This document shows positions 30,868 to 39,206 of a stretch of DNA of 64,000 nucleotides, in pieces; position 1 is the stretch's first letter, and each line of letters opens with the position of its first letter. The DNA is taken from assembly GCF_019396385.1 (NCBI RefSeq), contig NZ_JAHKRN010000028.1:1-64000 (forward strand). Reading direction: 5' to 3'. This stretch comes from Nonomuraea harbinensis (GTDB taxonomy: Bacteria; Actinomycetota; Actinomycetes; Streptosporangiales; Streptosporangiaceae). The notes under the pieces are model-generated. The model saw only the letters and a list, made by a program, of their open reading frames with translations. It was not told where the DNA came from and ran no database searches. Position numbers and translations under genes: made by a program.

Positions 30868-30897
30868 AAGGCCCGCCGGATGATCCGGACGGGCCTT
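30868..30897 (+). terminator. Terminator after tRNA-Ile
   Basis: Stem AAGGCCCG-CCGGA / TCCGG-A-CGGGCCTT with a TGA loop and one bulged base, followed by TTG. Confidence 0.8.
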
Positions 30898-31026
30898 TGA
30901 CAGTAATAGGCACGGCAACGGCCCCCACCTCACTCCCCGAAGAGCTGCCCTGAGAGCAGACGGGAAGATCGGGCCGACCTCGCGCATGCGTGGTTACCTC
31001 GGGTTCTGTGAAGAAGACGATGCGTG

Positions 31027-31054
31027 CCGCCTCCGGCAGCCCTGCCGGAGGCGG
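31027..31054 (-). terminator. Terminator after the RidA-family gene
   Basis: 12-bp perfect stem (CCGCCTCCGGCA / TGCCGGAGGCGG) with a GCCC loop, 11 bases beyond the stop codon of the minus-strand gene. The interval 30900-31026 holds nothing else recognisable. Confidence 0.75.
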
Positions 31055-31064
31055 CGGGGGCGCG

Positions 31065-31466
31065 TCACGCTACGGCGGTTCCCTCAAGTTCGACCATCAG
31101 GGTGGGGATCGCCAGACGTGTCACCCCGAGCATCGTGGTGGACGGCGCCACCCCGGCGGCGCCCAACCGTGAGGCCAGCACGCCGTAGTGCTCGAAGAGG
31201 CGGTCGACGTCGGTGGTGTAGACGTTGAGCCTGACGAGGTTCGCCAGGGACATGCCGGCCTCGCCGAGCACCGCCTCCAGGTTGTCGAGGCTCAGCGCCA
31301 GCTGCGCCGCCATGTCATCGGCGTGCTGCGGCTTGCCCTCGCCGCTCATCGCGGTCTGTCCTGAGCAGTACAGGGTCCGGGTGTGTCCGGAGACGACCTC
31401 GCCCTGGTTGTAGCCCAGCTCCGTCGACCACGCCCACGGGTTGACCGCCGTTCGTTCCATTGCCAC
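31065..31466 (-). CDS. RidA/YjgF family protein
   Basis: 133-residue protein of the RidA family, whose members hydrolyse reactive enamine/imine intermediates. Family features include YCSGQTAMSGEGK near residue 33 and the LVRLNVYTTDVD strand-turn. RidA proper has an active-site Arg near position 105; here R115-ish in GVTRLAIPTLMVELEG fits. I start at the GTG at 31464-31466 because GGAGC is spaced 5-6 bases from it; the ATG two codons later is the alternative. It is divergent from a WYL regulator, probably its controller. Confidence 0.87.
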   Translation of the reverse strand: MAMERTAVNPWAWSTELGYNQGEVVSGHTRTLYCSGQTAMSGEGKPQHADDMAAQLALSLDNLEAVLGEAGMSLANLVRLNVYTTDVDRLFEHYGVLASRLGAAGVAPSTTMLGVTRLAIPTLMVELEGTAVA

Positions 31467-31534
31467 ATCAGCTCCGTTCGAATGGGTTGCCACCGTCTTT
31501 CCGGTCGCGTCGATGAGCCTCGCAAACAAACCAC

Positions 31535-31547
31535 GACATCCCCTGTC
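31535..31547. promoter_or_regulatory. Short inverted repeat between RidA and WYL genes
   Basis: GACA-N5-TGTC in the divergent promoter gap (31467-31571), which is AT-richer than its surroundings. A TAGCGT hexamer at 31559-31564 lies 7 bases before the WYL start codon. Candidate operator; weak evidence. Confidence 0.35.
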
Positions 31548-31571
31548 ATGTATTCCGGTAGCGTTTTTCGT

Positions 31572-32546
31572 ATGCGTGCCGACCGGCTGGTCTCGCTGGT
31601 GCTGCTGCTGCGGCAGCACGGCAGGCTGTCCGCGACCGCGCTGGCGCGTGAGCTGGAGGTGTCCACCCGGACCGTGCTGCGCGACATCGAGGCGCTGTCC
31701 GCGGCCGGCGTCCCGGTGTACGCCGAACGCGGCCGGCACGGCGGGTTCGCGTTGTTGCCCGGTTTCCGGACCGAGCTCACCGGGCTGAACCCCGACGAGG
31801 CCCTCGCCCTGCTGGTCGCCGGGTCGCGGCGCGGCGCGCAGGCGTTCGGGCTCGGGTCGGCGCTCGCCTCGGCGATGCTCAAGGTGGTCGACGCGCTGCC
31901 CGAGAGCTATCGGGACACCGCGGCCGGAGCGGCCGAGCGGTTGCTCATCGACCCGGAGACCGACCTCCTCTCACGCCGGCTGGTCGCCGAGGAGGTGCCC
32001 GACGCCGTCGCGGCCGAGGTCCTGCGCGCGGTGTTCGCCGGGCACAAAGTGCGCATCCACTACGCGGCCGCGGACCAGGCGCCGGAGTGGCGCACGGTGG
32101 ACCCGATCGGCCTGGTCACCGTACGAGATCGGGGCTACCTGCTGGCCACGAGGTCCGGCGCGGACCGCACCTACCGCCTGTCCCGCATCCTGGCCGCCCA
32201 GGAACTCGCCGAACCCGCACAGCGACCGGACCGGGTCGATCTGGACCTGGCCTGGCAGGAACGGAGCACGCGGTTCCGGGCCGGCGGCGACCAGGTCACC
32301 GTGGTGGTACGACTTGACCCTGCGCGTCGAGAGGACCTGGTGGGCACCGCGCTGGCCGTCCTCGCCGAGGAAACCGACCCGGACGGCCGGCTGCGACTGG
32401 AGGTGACCTTCCAGGACCGGAGACACGCCGAATGGGCGCTGTGGCAGCTCAGCACGAACGCTGAAGCCCTGGCCCCGCAGTGGTTGCGCGACTCCCTGCG
32501 CGCCCGCGCCACCGCGGTCGCCACCCGCTACGCAGTGTCATCATGA
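31572..32546 (+). CDS. WYL-domain transcriptional regulator (DeoR/YafY type)
   Basis: 324-residue regulator. The N-terminal HTH_11 domain (about residues 1-60, ALARELEVSTRTVLRDIEALS) is followed by a WYL domain (about 140-220) containing VDPIGLVTVRDRGYLLA in place of the canonical W-Y-L strand, and a WCX-like C-terminal domain. Such proteins sense ligands or nucleic acids and often control a divergent gene, here the RidA-family gene. The ATG at 31572 gives the standard N terminus MRADRLVSLVLLLR; no ribosome-binding site is evident, so the message may be leaderless. Confidence 0.9.
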   Translation: MRADRLVSLVLLLRQHGRLSATALARELEVSTRTVLRDIEALSAAGVPVYAERGRHGGFALLPGFRTELTGLNPDEALALLVAGSRRGAQAFGLGSALASAMLKVVDALPESYRDTAAGAAERLLIDPETDLLSRRLVAEEVPDAVAAEVLRAVFAGHKVRIHYAAADQAPEWRTVDPIGLVTVRDRGYLLATRSGADRTYRLSRILAAQELAEPAQRPDRVDLDLAWQERSTRFRAGGDQVTVVVRLDPARREDLVGTALAVLAEETDPDGRLRLEVTFQDRRHAEWALWQLSTNAEALAPQWLRDSLRARATAVATRYAVSS

Positions 32547-32612
32547 GCTTTCGGCGCCTCGCCGACGAAAGTCCCACCCAGGCACCGAGGACCGAGAGCA
32601 TGGGAGAGGCGT

Positions 32613-33430
32613 ATGACGACCGGCCAGGCCACGTTCCCCGCCAGGGCGGGGGCCGCGGCGGGAGTCGGGTTGCGCGGGGTAGGCCACACCTACGGCAACG
32701 GCCACACCGTGCTGCGCGACCTGGAGCTCGACATCCTCCCCGGCGAGATCGTCGCCATCCTGGGGCCTTCGGGCTGCGGCAAGTCCACCCTGCTCCGCCT
32801 CGTGGCCGGGCTGGAGGCGCCCGCGGACGGCGAGATCACGGTCGACGGACGTCCGGTCCGCGGGGTTGACGCCCGATGCGCGGTGGTCTTCCAGGAGCCC
32901 CGGCTGCTGCCCTGGCGCGACCTCGCCGGCAACGTCGCCCTCGGCCTGCCCAGAGGCGTCGGCAGGGAGAGCGGCGCGCGCATCGTACGGCACTGGCTCG
33001 ACGTCGTCGGCCTCGACGGCTTCCCCCAGCACCGGCCCCGCCAGGTGTCCGGCGGCATGGCCCAGCGCGCGGCCCTCGCCAGGGCGCTGGCCAGGGAGCC
33101 CGGCGTGCTGCTGCTCGACGAGCCGTTCGCCGCGCTGGACGCCCTCACCCGGCTGCGCATGCAGGACCTCCTGGCCGACGTGCAGCGCGGCGCCGGAACC
33201 ACCGTCCTGCTCGTCACCCACGACGTGGACGAGGCGTTGCACCTGGCCGACCGGGTGGTCCTGCTCGGCGCCGAACCGGAGCGCCCGGGCGCCACGATCG
33301 CGACCGTGCTCGACGTCCCCCACCGCCGGCCCCGCGACCGCGCCCCCCCGAACTCGCAGCCCTCCGCGCCGACCTGCTGGAGCGGCTCGGCGTGCCCCGC
33401 CCCACCCCCGCCGAGGAGCCCACTCCGTGA
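32613..33430 (+). pseudogene. ABC transporter ATPase (SsuB/TauB-like), frameshifted near the C terminus
   Basis: Nucleotide-binding subunit of a nitrate/sulfonate/taurine-type importer. Walker A GPSGCGKST, signature VSGGMAQRAALARAL, Walker B LLLDEPFAALD and the H-loop THD are intact. The natural C terminus (ELAALRADLLERLGVPRP...) continues only in another frame after a run of seven C at 33343-33349; adding one C restores a protein ending at 33430, overlapping the next gene as GTGA. As it stands, translation runs on in the wrong frame to 33899. The downstream partners are also damaged, so I call it a pseudogene, but a sequencing error in the C run is possible. Confidence 0.75.
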
Positions 33431-33899
33431 TCCACCGCCGTTCCCTGCTCACCGCCGCCCTGCTCGTCCCTTTGGTCACCGCCTGCGTGGCGGAGAGCCA
33501 GGTGGACTCGGGCACGAAGCTGATCTACCGGAACGCGTCCTTCAACTCCTACGGCTTCCTCAACGCCCGCGGGGAGTCCCTCACCGAGCATCCGGACCTC
33601 GTCCAGAAAGTGCTCGACGCGTACGAGAGAGCCCGCGCGTGGATCGTCGAGCACCCCGACGACGCGGTCCGGCTGCTGGCCACGGAGGCCAAGCTCGCCC
33701 CGAGGTTGCCCGCGTGGTGCTCAAGGAGCGGACCGAGGTCGAGATCAGCCCGGTCCCGGGTCCCGACCAGCGCGCGGTGCTGGAACGCATCCTGCCGACG
33801 CTGGTACGGGAGAGCCAGGTGCGCTCCGAGCAGGAGGCGAAGACGGCGCTCGACTCCCTGTTCGCTCCGGAGTTCGCCGAGAAGGCCGGGGCCTCGTGA
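33427..33899 (+). pseudogene. Substrate-binding lipoprotein (SsuA-like), internally deleted and frameshifted
   Basis: A signal peptide with lipobox VTAC (about residues 1-20) is joined almost directly to the C-terminal lobe of an SsuA-type binding protein (SGTKLIYRNASFNSYGFLNAR...). A normal family member is about 320 residues, so roughly 180 residues between the two pieces are missing. A second lesion near 33695-33705 shifts the frame by one base: the expected continuation (VVLKERTEVEIS... to AEKAGAS) is read in the frame that ends at 33899. Two independent defects make function very unlikely. Confidence 0.8.
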
Positions 33900-34468
33900 C
33901 GACACCCGGCCGGTGGGTGCGCCCGTGGAGCTTCGCCGCGGGCCTGGTGGTGCCGCTGGCGGCGCTCGCCGCCTGGCAGGTCGCCACCGGCGCCGGCTGG
34001 TTCACCGCGAGCCAGTTGCCTCCGCCCGCGGCGGTCCTCGCGGCGGTGGGCGAGCTGATCCGGCGCGGCGAGCTGTGGCAGCACGTCGCGATCAGCGGTC
34101 AGCGCGTGCTGCTGGGCTTCGCCGGGGGAGCGTCGGCGGGGCTGGTGCTCGGCGCGCTCGTCGGACTGTACGCGCCGGTCCGCACCCTGCTCGCCCCCAG
34201 CATCGCCGCGCTGCGCGCGGTGCCGTCGCTGGCGTGGGTGCCGCTGCTGGTGCTCTGGCTCGGCATAGCGGAGGGCCCGAAGATCGTCCTGGTCGCGGCC
34301 GAGCTGATCGCCTCGTCCATGGGCCTGGGATTCCTGCTGATCGACAGCCAGAACACCGGCCGCACGGACATCCTGCTGCTGTCGATCCTGCTCCTGGCGC
34401 TCCTCGGCAAGGCCGCCGACATGCTGCTCGGGCTGGCCGTGAGAGCCGCGCCCTTCGACCCGCGCTGA
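33896..34468 (+). pseudogene. ABC transporter permease (SsuC-like) with internal deletion
   Basis: 190-residue remnant of a permease normally about 250-270 residues long. The first four or so transmembrane helices are present up to LGIAEGPKIVLVAAEL, then the sequence jumps to SSMGLGFLLIDSQNTGRTDIL, which is normally near the last helix. The segment with the cytoplasmic EAA loop, which contacts the ATPase, is absent. The deletion is in frame. It overlaps the upstream gene by 4 bases, so the operon layout survives while all three members carry lesions. Confidence 0.75.
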
Positions 34469-34477
34469 GGCCCTTCG

Positions 34478-35017
34478 TCACAGGACCCGGAACCAGAGGT
34501 TGGTCGCCTGGGGGACCTGCGTCACGCTGAGACGTTCGAGCTTGACGTTCGTGCCGCCCGGGTGGTCGAAGAGGCGGACGCCGTCGCCGAGCATGACCGG
34601 GGCGACGCAGACCAGGACCTCGTCGAGCGCGCCCGCCGCCAGGCACTGGCGGGCCACGTCGGCGCCGATGACGTTGACGTACTTGCCGCCCGCCGCGGCC
34701 TTCGACGCGGTGATCGCGGTGTCTAGGTCGGTGACGAAGGTGACGCCCGGCACCGGATCGGCCGGGGGGTTGTGGGTGAGCACGAACTGGGGCCCGCTCC
34801 ACCCTCCGCCGAACGCCTCGCCTTCGTGCTCGGTGTCCTTGTACGGGTCGTCGCCGCCGAAGGAGCGGTTGCCCACGAGGAGGGAGCCGACCTGGGGGAG
34901 CAGGTCGTCCACGGTCGGGTTGGGTCCGAGGTGCTCGGCCAGCCAGGACATGTCGCCGCCCGGCCCGGCGATGAAGCCGTCGAGCGACATGGAGACCGAG
35001 TAGAGCATTTTCGCCAT
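34478..35017 (-). CDS. Dihydrofolate reductase / RibD-C family protein
   Basis: 179-residue NADPH-binding protein of the RibD C-terminal/dihydrofolate reductase-like family. It opens with YSVSMSLDGFIAGPGGDMSWL, and ends with the LVCVAPVMLGDGVRLFD block typical of the family. These are usually annotated as YyaP-type reductases of unknown substrate; they are not the housekeeping FolA. ATG at 35015-35017 with GGGAGGA upstream. It is convergent with the decayed transporter operon. Confidence 0.87.
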   Translation of the reverse strand: MAKMLYSVSMSLDGFIAGPGGDMSWLAEHLGPNPTVDDLLPQVGSLLVGNRSFGGDDPYKDTEHEGEAFGGGWSGPQFVLTHNPPADPVPGVTFVTDLDTAITASKAAAGGKYVNVIGADVARQCLAAGALDEVLVCVAPVMLGDGVRLFDHPGGTNVKLERLSVTQVPQATNLWFRVL

Positions 35018-35154
35018 GGGTTCCTCCCGCGATCGGACCTTACCTCGGTTAAGACCACGCACGGCGGCGGAAGTCATCGTGGTTCCGGCAGTACGCTCTT
35101 CTTGACGAGCGCTGCGGGGGCCGCGACGGGACGAGTCCGGAGGCTTGATCGCGC

Positions 35155-36491
35155 ATGCCGTCCATCCCCGTGTACGAGCTGATCGACGAGGCCCAGCGCT
35201 GTCCCTCGCCCCTGGCCGGGGAGCGCAAGCTGCCCATCCTGGTGTTCACCGGCGACGCGCTGCCGACCGGCACGGCCGTGGAGACGGCGGAGTGCTTCAA
35301 GCTGCGGGTACCGTACGCGGAGGTCAACGCGGACGAGACCGACGTCGCGACGATCGTCGACCGGCTCGCGGGGGAACCGCGGCCGGGGAGCCGAAGGATC
35401 CCGTGGGCGTCCGCGGCACCCTGCGGCGGTCGCTGTCCCAGCGCCGGAAGAAGGACGCGTTCAAGTACCGCGCGTGGCGGGCGGCGATCCACCGGGCGGA
35501 GCCGAGCCCGTACCTCGTGATCAGGTTGACGGAGGCCGGCGCGTCGCGCAGCGACGACCCCGCCCGGCTGCTTCTCGCTCGTCCGCTCGCCTTCTGGGCG
35601 GTGGTGCTGGCGCTGCTCGTCGTGCCCGTCATGGCCACCGTGACGGCCACCGCGGGCTGCGGCGCCGAGCTGCGCGAGGTGGACGGGCAGTGCGTGGGCC
35701 TGGGCGCGCTCGGCAAGATGGCGCCGCACCCGCTCGTCGCGCCGGTGGCGCGACGGATAGAGGAGCAGAACGCGGCGATCCCGCTCGGTCACAAGGTGTT
35801 CACCATCGCCTATCTGGGCCCGCTGACGACACAGCCGGGCGCGCAGTTCAAGGACGGCCAGATGACGGCGGTGGCCGGCGAACTGGCCGGGATCGGGGCG
35901 TACGACCGGCGGTCGGCGTTCCTGTTCCGGCTGGCCGTCGTGAACAGCTTGCAGATGAAGGCCACGGTCCACTGGCTGGAAACCCTCGGGCTCGCCGAGG
36001 GGGTGGGCAGGAAGCCCAAGGTGGCCGTCGTCTGGCAGCGGCAGGACGGCGAGCTCTACAGCCAGGATCTGAAAGACCTGTTCCTGGCGGAGAGCATGTC
36101 CTTCGTGTCGCTGACCGACGTCCGCGACACCTCGCTCACCAACCAGAGCCAGCAGACCCTGTGGCGGTGGATAGCGGAGTCCGGCGTCGGTGTCTCCTTC
36201 GCGCACGCCGCGTTCGGCTTCGACGCGGCCCAGGCCGTGGCGATCGCGTTCAGCGCCTACCGCACGCAGAGCGAGGCCGACGACATCCTCAGCGGCGTCC
36301 ACTACAACCTGCGCGGTCAGGCGTTCGACGGCGCGACCGGCAAGGTTTCCTTCTCCGAGCACGCCACCGACCACGACGCCCAGGGCCGGGAGGTGTGGCT
36401 CATGACCGTCGAGTCGGGCCGGCCGATCCAGGCGACGTGGGTCTGCCGGCCCACCGCGACGGCGGCCGAGTGCGCGTCGCCGTCCGAGTGA
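35155..36491 (+). pseudogene. Membrane-anchored type 1 ligand-binding protein, frameshifted and partly deleted
   Basis: The first 75 codons (MPSIPVYELIDEAQR..., with an ILVFTGDALP strand) are in one frame; from about 35385 the coding signal moves to another frame that runs to 36491. The second part has a basic segment (SQRRKKDAFKYRAW), one transmembrane helix (LAFWAVVLALLVVPVMATV) and a region resembling receptor-type periplasmic-binding folds (FTIAYLGPLTTQPG..., LYSQDLKDLFLAES). Related actinomycete proteins that I recall are much longer, so internal pieces are probably missing. GGAGG at 35139-35143 supports the ATG at 35155. Confidence 0.6.
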
Positions 36492-36519
36492 TCCGGCCGG
36501 GCGGGCCCGGCCGGATCAC
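36488..36519. terminator. Bidirectional terminator
   Basis: Perfect 14-bp inverted repeat (GTGATCCGGCCGGG / CCCGGCCGGATCAC) with a CGGG loop, between two convergent genes and overlapping the stop codon of the left one. Confidence 0.85.
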
Positions 36520-36531
36520 GGTCTGTTCCGG

Positions 36532-38136
36532 TCAGCAGCGGTTGATGCGGGAGTTCACCAGGTTGATGTTGCGGATGACGATGTTGGTGCCGCACGGGTT
36601 CTCGTTGATCGCCGAGTTCGTCAGCGTCAGGTTCTGCAGCGTGATGTCGGAGGTCACGGGGAACTCGGAGCGGGCCGCGATGCGGATGTCGGAGCCGTTC
36701 ACGGTGCCGCTCTGGGCGGCGATCGTGACGTTGTAGCAGTTCTCGATGAGGATCGAGTTGCTGCCGGTCTGGGCGATGTCCACCCGGTCGATCACCGCGC
36801 CGCCGCTCTCCGACACGCAGAAGACGCCGCGGCCGCCGCCCCGGGCCTTGACGGTGCCGACGCGGATGTTGGTCGGGTACGAGCTGCCGATGCGGCCGTT
36901 GCGGTTGGCCATCCGGAAGGCCGCGTAGCCGGTGCCGGTGCCCGCGCCCTCGGCGTCGACGGTGCCGATGCTCGCATTGATCGTGTCGTTGAGCAGCAGG
37001 CCGGACTCGCCGGTGTTCCGCGCGGTGACGGTGCCGATCGTGATGCCGTCGACGCCGTACGTCTCGACGCCGTGACTGCCGCCGCCGGAGGCGTACACGC
37101 TGTCGATGCGGACGTTCCTGGTGCGGACGTTCCTGTTGGCGTGGTTGTCGATGCGCACGCCCAGCCCGGCCGAGCCGAGCCGCAGGTCGAGCTGGCCGAG
37201 GGTGATGTTGGTGCCGTTGCGGACGAACACCGCGAAGTACGGGTTGCCGGTCACGGCGAGCCGGGTGACCTCGACGTCGGTGACGTTCTGGGCGCGCACG
37301 GCGGCGTTGTTGGCGCTGATCGTGCCGGTCACGTTGATCGTGCCGCACACTTCGAGGACGGTGTAGCTGGGCAGGTCGAGCGACTGGTTGGCGTTCATGC
37401 TGCCGGAGCCGCGGACGACCACCTTCTGCTTGGACGTGCGGCCGGAGGTGAGGCTGCCGACGGCGCGGCGCATGGCCTCGATCATGCTGCTGCCGGTGTA
37501 GAGGGTGCTGCCGCCGTTCCTGGCCGTCCAGGTGCTGCCGCTGAGCACGGCCTCGGCGTTGAACGAGCCGCCGCCGCAGTCGGCGGAACCGCTGCCCATC
37601 TTGACGAGTTGCCACTGCTGGTTGGCGCCGTTCAGGTCGTCCCACTGGGAGATGCGGGCGCCGTCGGCGGTGGACCACTCCCAGGCTTCGAGGGCTTTGC
37701 CGCTGTGGCGGTTGATCAGGCGGACGTGGCCGCCGTCGGAGTCGGCCAGCCGGAACTGCTGGTTCCAGCCGTTGGTGTCGGCCCATTGGACGATCTGGGC
37801 GCCGCCGTCGGCGTTCCATTCGTAGACGTCCAGGACCTTGCCGCTGTGGCGGGACTTGAGCCGGTAGTAGCCGTCGCCGGAGCTGACGAACTGCCACTGC
37901 TGCTGGTTGCCGTCGTTGCGGGCCCACTGGACGATCGGGGCGCCGTCGTTCGTGGCGAACTCGTACAGGTCGAGCGCCTTGCCGCTGTGCCGGTTCACGA
38001 GGACGTACCAGGCGTTCGTGTCGACCGTCGCCGCGCTCGCGGGCGGCGGTTGCGCGACGAGGGCGCCTGCCAGCGCCATGACCAGGGCGGCCAGGACGGT
38101 GAGCAGGCACCGCCAGGCTTGGGCAACGGATCTCAC
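36532..38136 (-). CDS. Secreted ricin-type lectin fused to a right-handed beta-helix domain
   Basis: 534-residue exported protein. A Sec signal peptide (hydrophobic core LLTVLAALVMALAGALVA, cleavage near ASA) precedes a beta-trefoil lectin domain with three repeats marked by QQWQF, NQQFRL and QQWQL (about residues 40-175). The rest (about 185-534) is a parallel beta-helix with regularly spaced N-x-x-V/I rungs, as in pectate lyase-like and polysaccharide-modifying enzymes. It likely binds and cleaves a plant or microbial polysaccharide outside the cell. I start at the GTG at 38134-38136, where GGGAG is spaced 6 bases. A LacI-type palindrome lies 21 bases upstream. Confidence 0.88.
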   Translation of the reverse strand: MRSVAQAWRCLLTVLAALVMALAGALVAQPPPASAATVDTNAWYVLVNRHSGKALDLYEFATNDGAPIVQWARNDGNQQQWQFVSSGDGYYRLKSRHSGKVLDVYEWNADGGAQIVQWADTNGWNQQFRLADSDGGHVRLINRHSGKALEAWEWSTADGARISQWDDLNGANQQWQLVKMGSGSADCGGGSFNAEAVLSGSTWTARNGGSTLYTGSSMIEAMRRAVGSLTSGRTSKQKVVVRGSGSMNANQSLDLPSYTVLEVCGTINVTGTISANNAAVRAQNVTDVEVTRLAVTGNPYFAVFVRNGTNITLGQLDLRLGSAGLGVRIDNHANRNVRTRNVRIDSVYASGGGSHGVETYGVDGITIGTVTARNTGESGLLLNDTINASIGTVDAEGAGTGTGYAAFRMANRNGRIGSSYPTNIRVGTVKARGGGRGVFCVSESGGAVIDRVDIAQTGSNSILIENCYNVTIAAQSGTVNGSDIRIAARSEFPVTSDITLQNLTLTNSAINENPCGTNIVIRNINLVNSRINRC

Positions 38137-38156
38137 TGTCTGCTCCCATCGGAGAA

Positions 38157-38170
38157 GGAAAGCGCTTTCC
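38157..38170. promoter_or_regulatory. LacI-family-type operator upstream of the lectin/beta-helix gene
   Basis: Perfect 14-bp palindrome GGAAAGCGCTTTCC with the central GCGC of LacI-family sugar-responsive operators (compare the CebR site of Streptomyces). It lies just before the start of the secreted protein gene, suggesting sugar-induced expression. Confidence 0.7.
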
Positions 38171-38309
38171 CTCAGGACTAGATCAGCGAGTACGCACCGC
38201 TTCGTCAAGTGCGGCGAACCCGGCAGAACGCCTGCCTGCCGAAACCCGTTGAAACTTTCATCGGATGTCTTAGGCTGGTCCTCCCCGACATTCCGGCAGA
38301 AGGGCGCGC

Positions 38310-39179
38310 ATGCACCTCGTCAGGTCCGCTCAATCGCCCCGCTGGGTGGTCCGCGCCGAGGACGGCGACCGGGCGCTGCCCGCCGGGTTCTCCCTCAGCG
38401 ACGCGCTGTCCGCCGACCTCGCCCACTTCCGCGACCAGCTCGCCCGCGCCGCCGAGCCGGTCGACCCGGTCACCCCCGCCGCCCCGGTCGACGCCGGCAC
38501 CGAGGTGTGGGCGGCCGGCGTCACCTATCGCCGCTCCCGCGAGGCCCGGGTCGAGGAGAGCACCGAACCCGACATCTACCAGCGGGTCTACGACGCCGAG
38601 CGGCCCGAGCTGTTCTTCAAGTCAGTGGGCTGGCGGGTGCGCGGCGACGGCGAGACGATCGGCGTGCGCGAGGACTCCACCTGGGACGTCCCCGAGCCCG
38701 AGCTGGCCGTGGTGGTCACCGCGAGCGGCGAGATCGCCGGCTACACCGTCTGCGACGACGTCAGCAGCCGCTCCATCGAGGGCGACAACCCGCTCTACCT
38801 GCCCCAGGCCAAGATGTACGCGGGAGCGACCGCGCTCGGCCCCGGCATCCGCCCCGCCTGGGAGGTGCCCGACCCGTACGCCCTGGCCATGTCCGTGACC
38901 ATCACCCGCGACGGCCGCGTCGCCTGGTCCGACCGGGCGAGCACCGGCCAGCTCCACCGCCGCCTCGACGAGCTGGTGAGCTACCTGTTCAGGGCCGAGC
39001 GCCACCCCCGGGGCGTGGTGCTGTCGACCGGCACCTGCATGGTCCCCGGGTCGGACTTCACGCTGCTGCCCGGTGACCGGGTGGAGATCGTCATCGAGAG
39101 CGTCGGCACGCTCGCCAACGAGGTGCGGCCCGCGGGGGAGATCGGCTACGGAGATGTGTCCAGTCCGCCCGGTCCATAA
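38310..39179 (+). CDS. Fumarylacetoacetate hydrolase family protein (sugar-acid dehydratase-like)
   Basis: 289-residue metalloenzyme of the FAH superfamily. Conserved C-terminal core features are visible: the metal-binding EPELAVVV, the CDDVSSRSIEGDNPLYLPQAKMY block, and GTCMVPG...LLPGD. The SIEGDNPLYLPQAK segment resembles 2-keto-3-deoxy-D-arabinonate dehydratases and related sugar-acid enzymes more than tyrosine-pathway FAH, which fits neighbouring polysaccharide genes, but this is an inference. ATG at 38310 has GAAGGG upstream. A TetR gene follows directly. Confidence 0.85.
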   Translation: MHLVRSAQSPRWVVRAEDGDRALPAGFSLSDALSADLAHFRDQLARAAEPVDPVTPAAPVDAGTEVWAAGVTYRRSREARVEESTEPDIYQRVYDAERPELFFKSVGWRVRGDGETIGVREDSTWDVPEPELAVVVTASGEIAGYTVCDDVSSRSIEGDNPLYLPQAKMYAGATALGPGIRPAWEVPDPYALAMSVTITRDGRVAWSDRASTGQLHRRLDELVSYLFRAERHPRGVVLSTGTCMVPGSDFTLLPGDRVEIVIESVGTLANEVRPAGEIGYGDVSSPPGP

Positions 39180-39181
39180 TC

Positions 39182-39200
39182 AGGCCGATCGGCCTACTAT
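39182..39200. promoter_or_regulatory. Palindromic operator overlapping a -10 element upstream of the TetR gene
   Basis: AGGCCGATCGGCCT (39182-39195) is a perfect 14-bp palindrome. It abuts TACTAT (39195-39200), a good -10, which is only 6 bases before the ATG at 39207. This geometry suggests a leaderless, autoregulated TetR gene. Confidence 0.6.
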
Positions 39201-39206
39201 TGGGCC

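Noticed and set aside
30796..30987. Short minus-strand open frame with a YQDLNLGPLPYQG-like peptide
   Set aside because: This is the familiar false translation across a tRNA gene (tRNA-Ile here).
33343..33349. Programmed frameshift in the ABC ATPase gene at the C7 run
   Set aside because: Both downstream partner genes are also damaged, so decay or sequencing error is simpler; no stimulatory Shine-Dalgarno or structure is evident.
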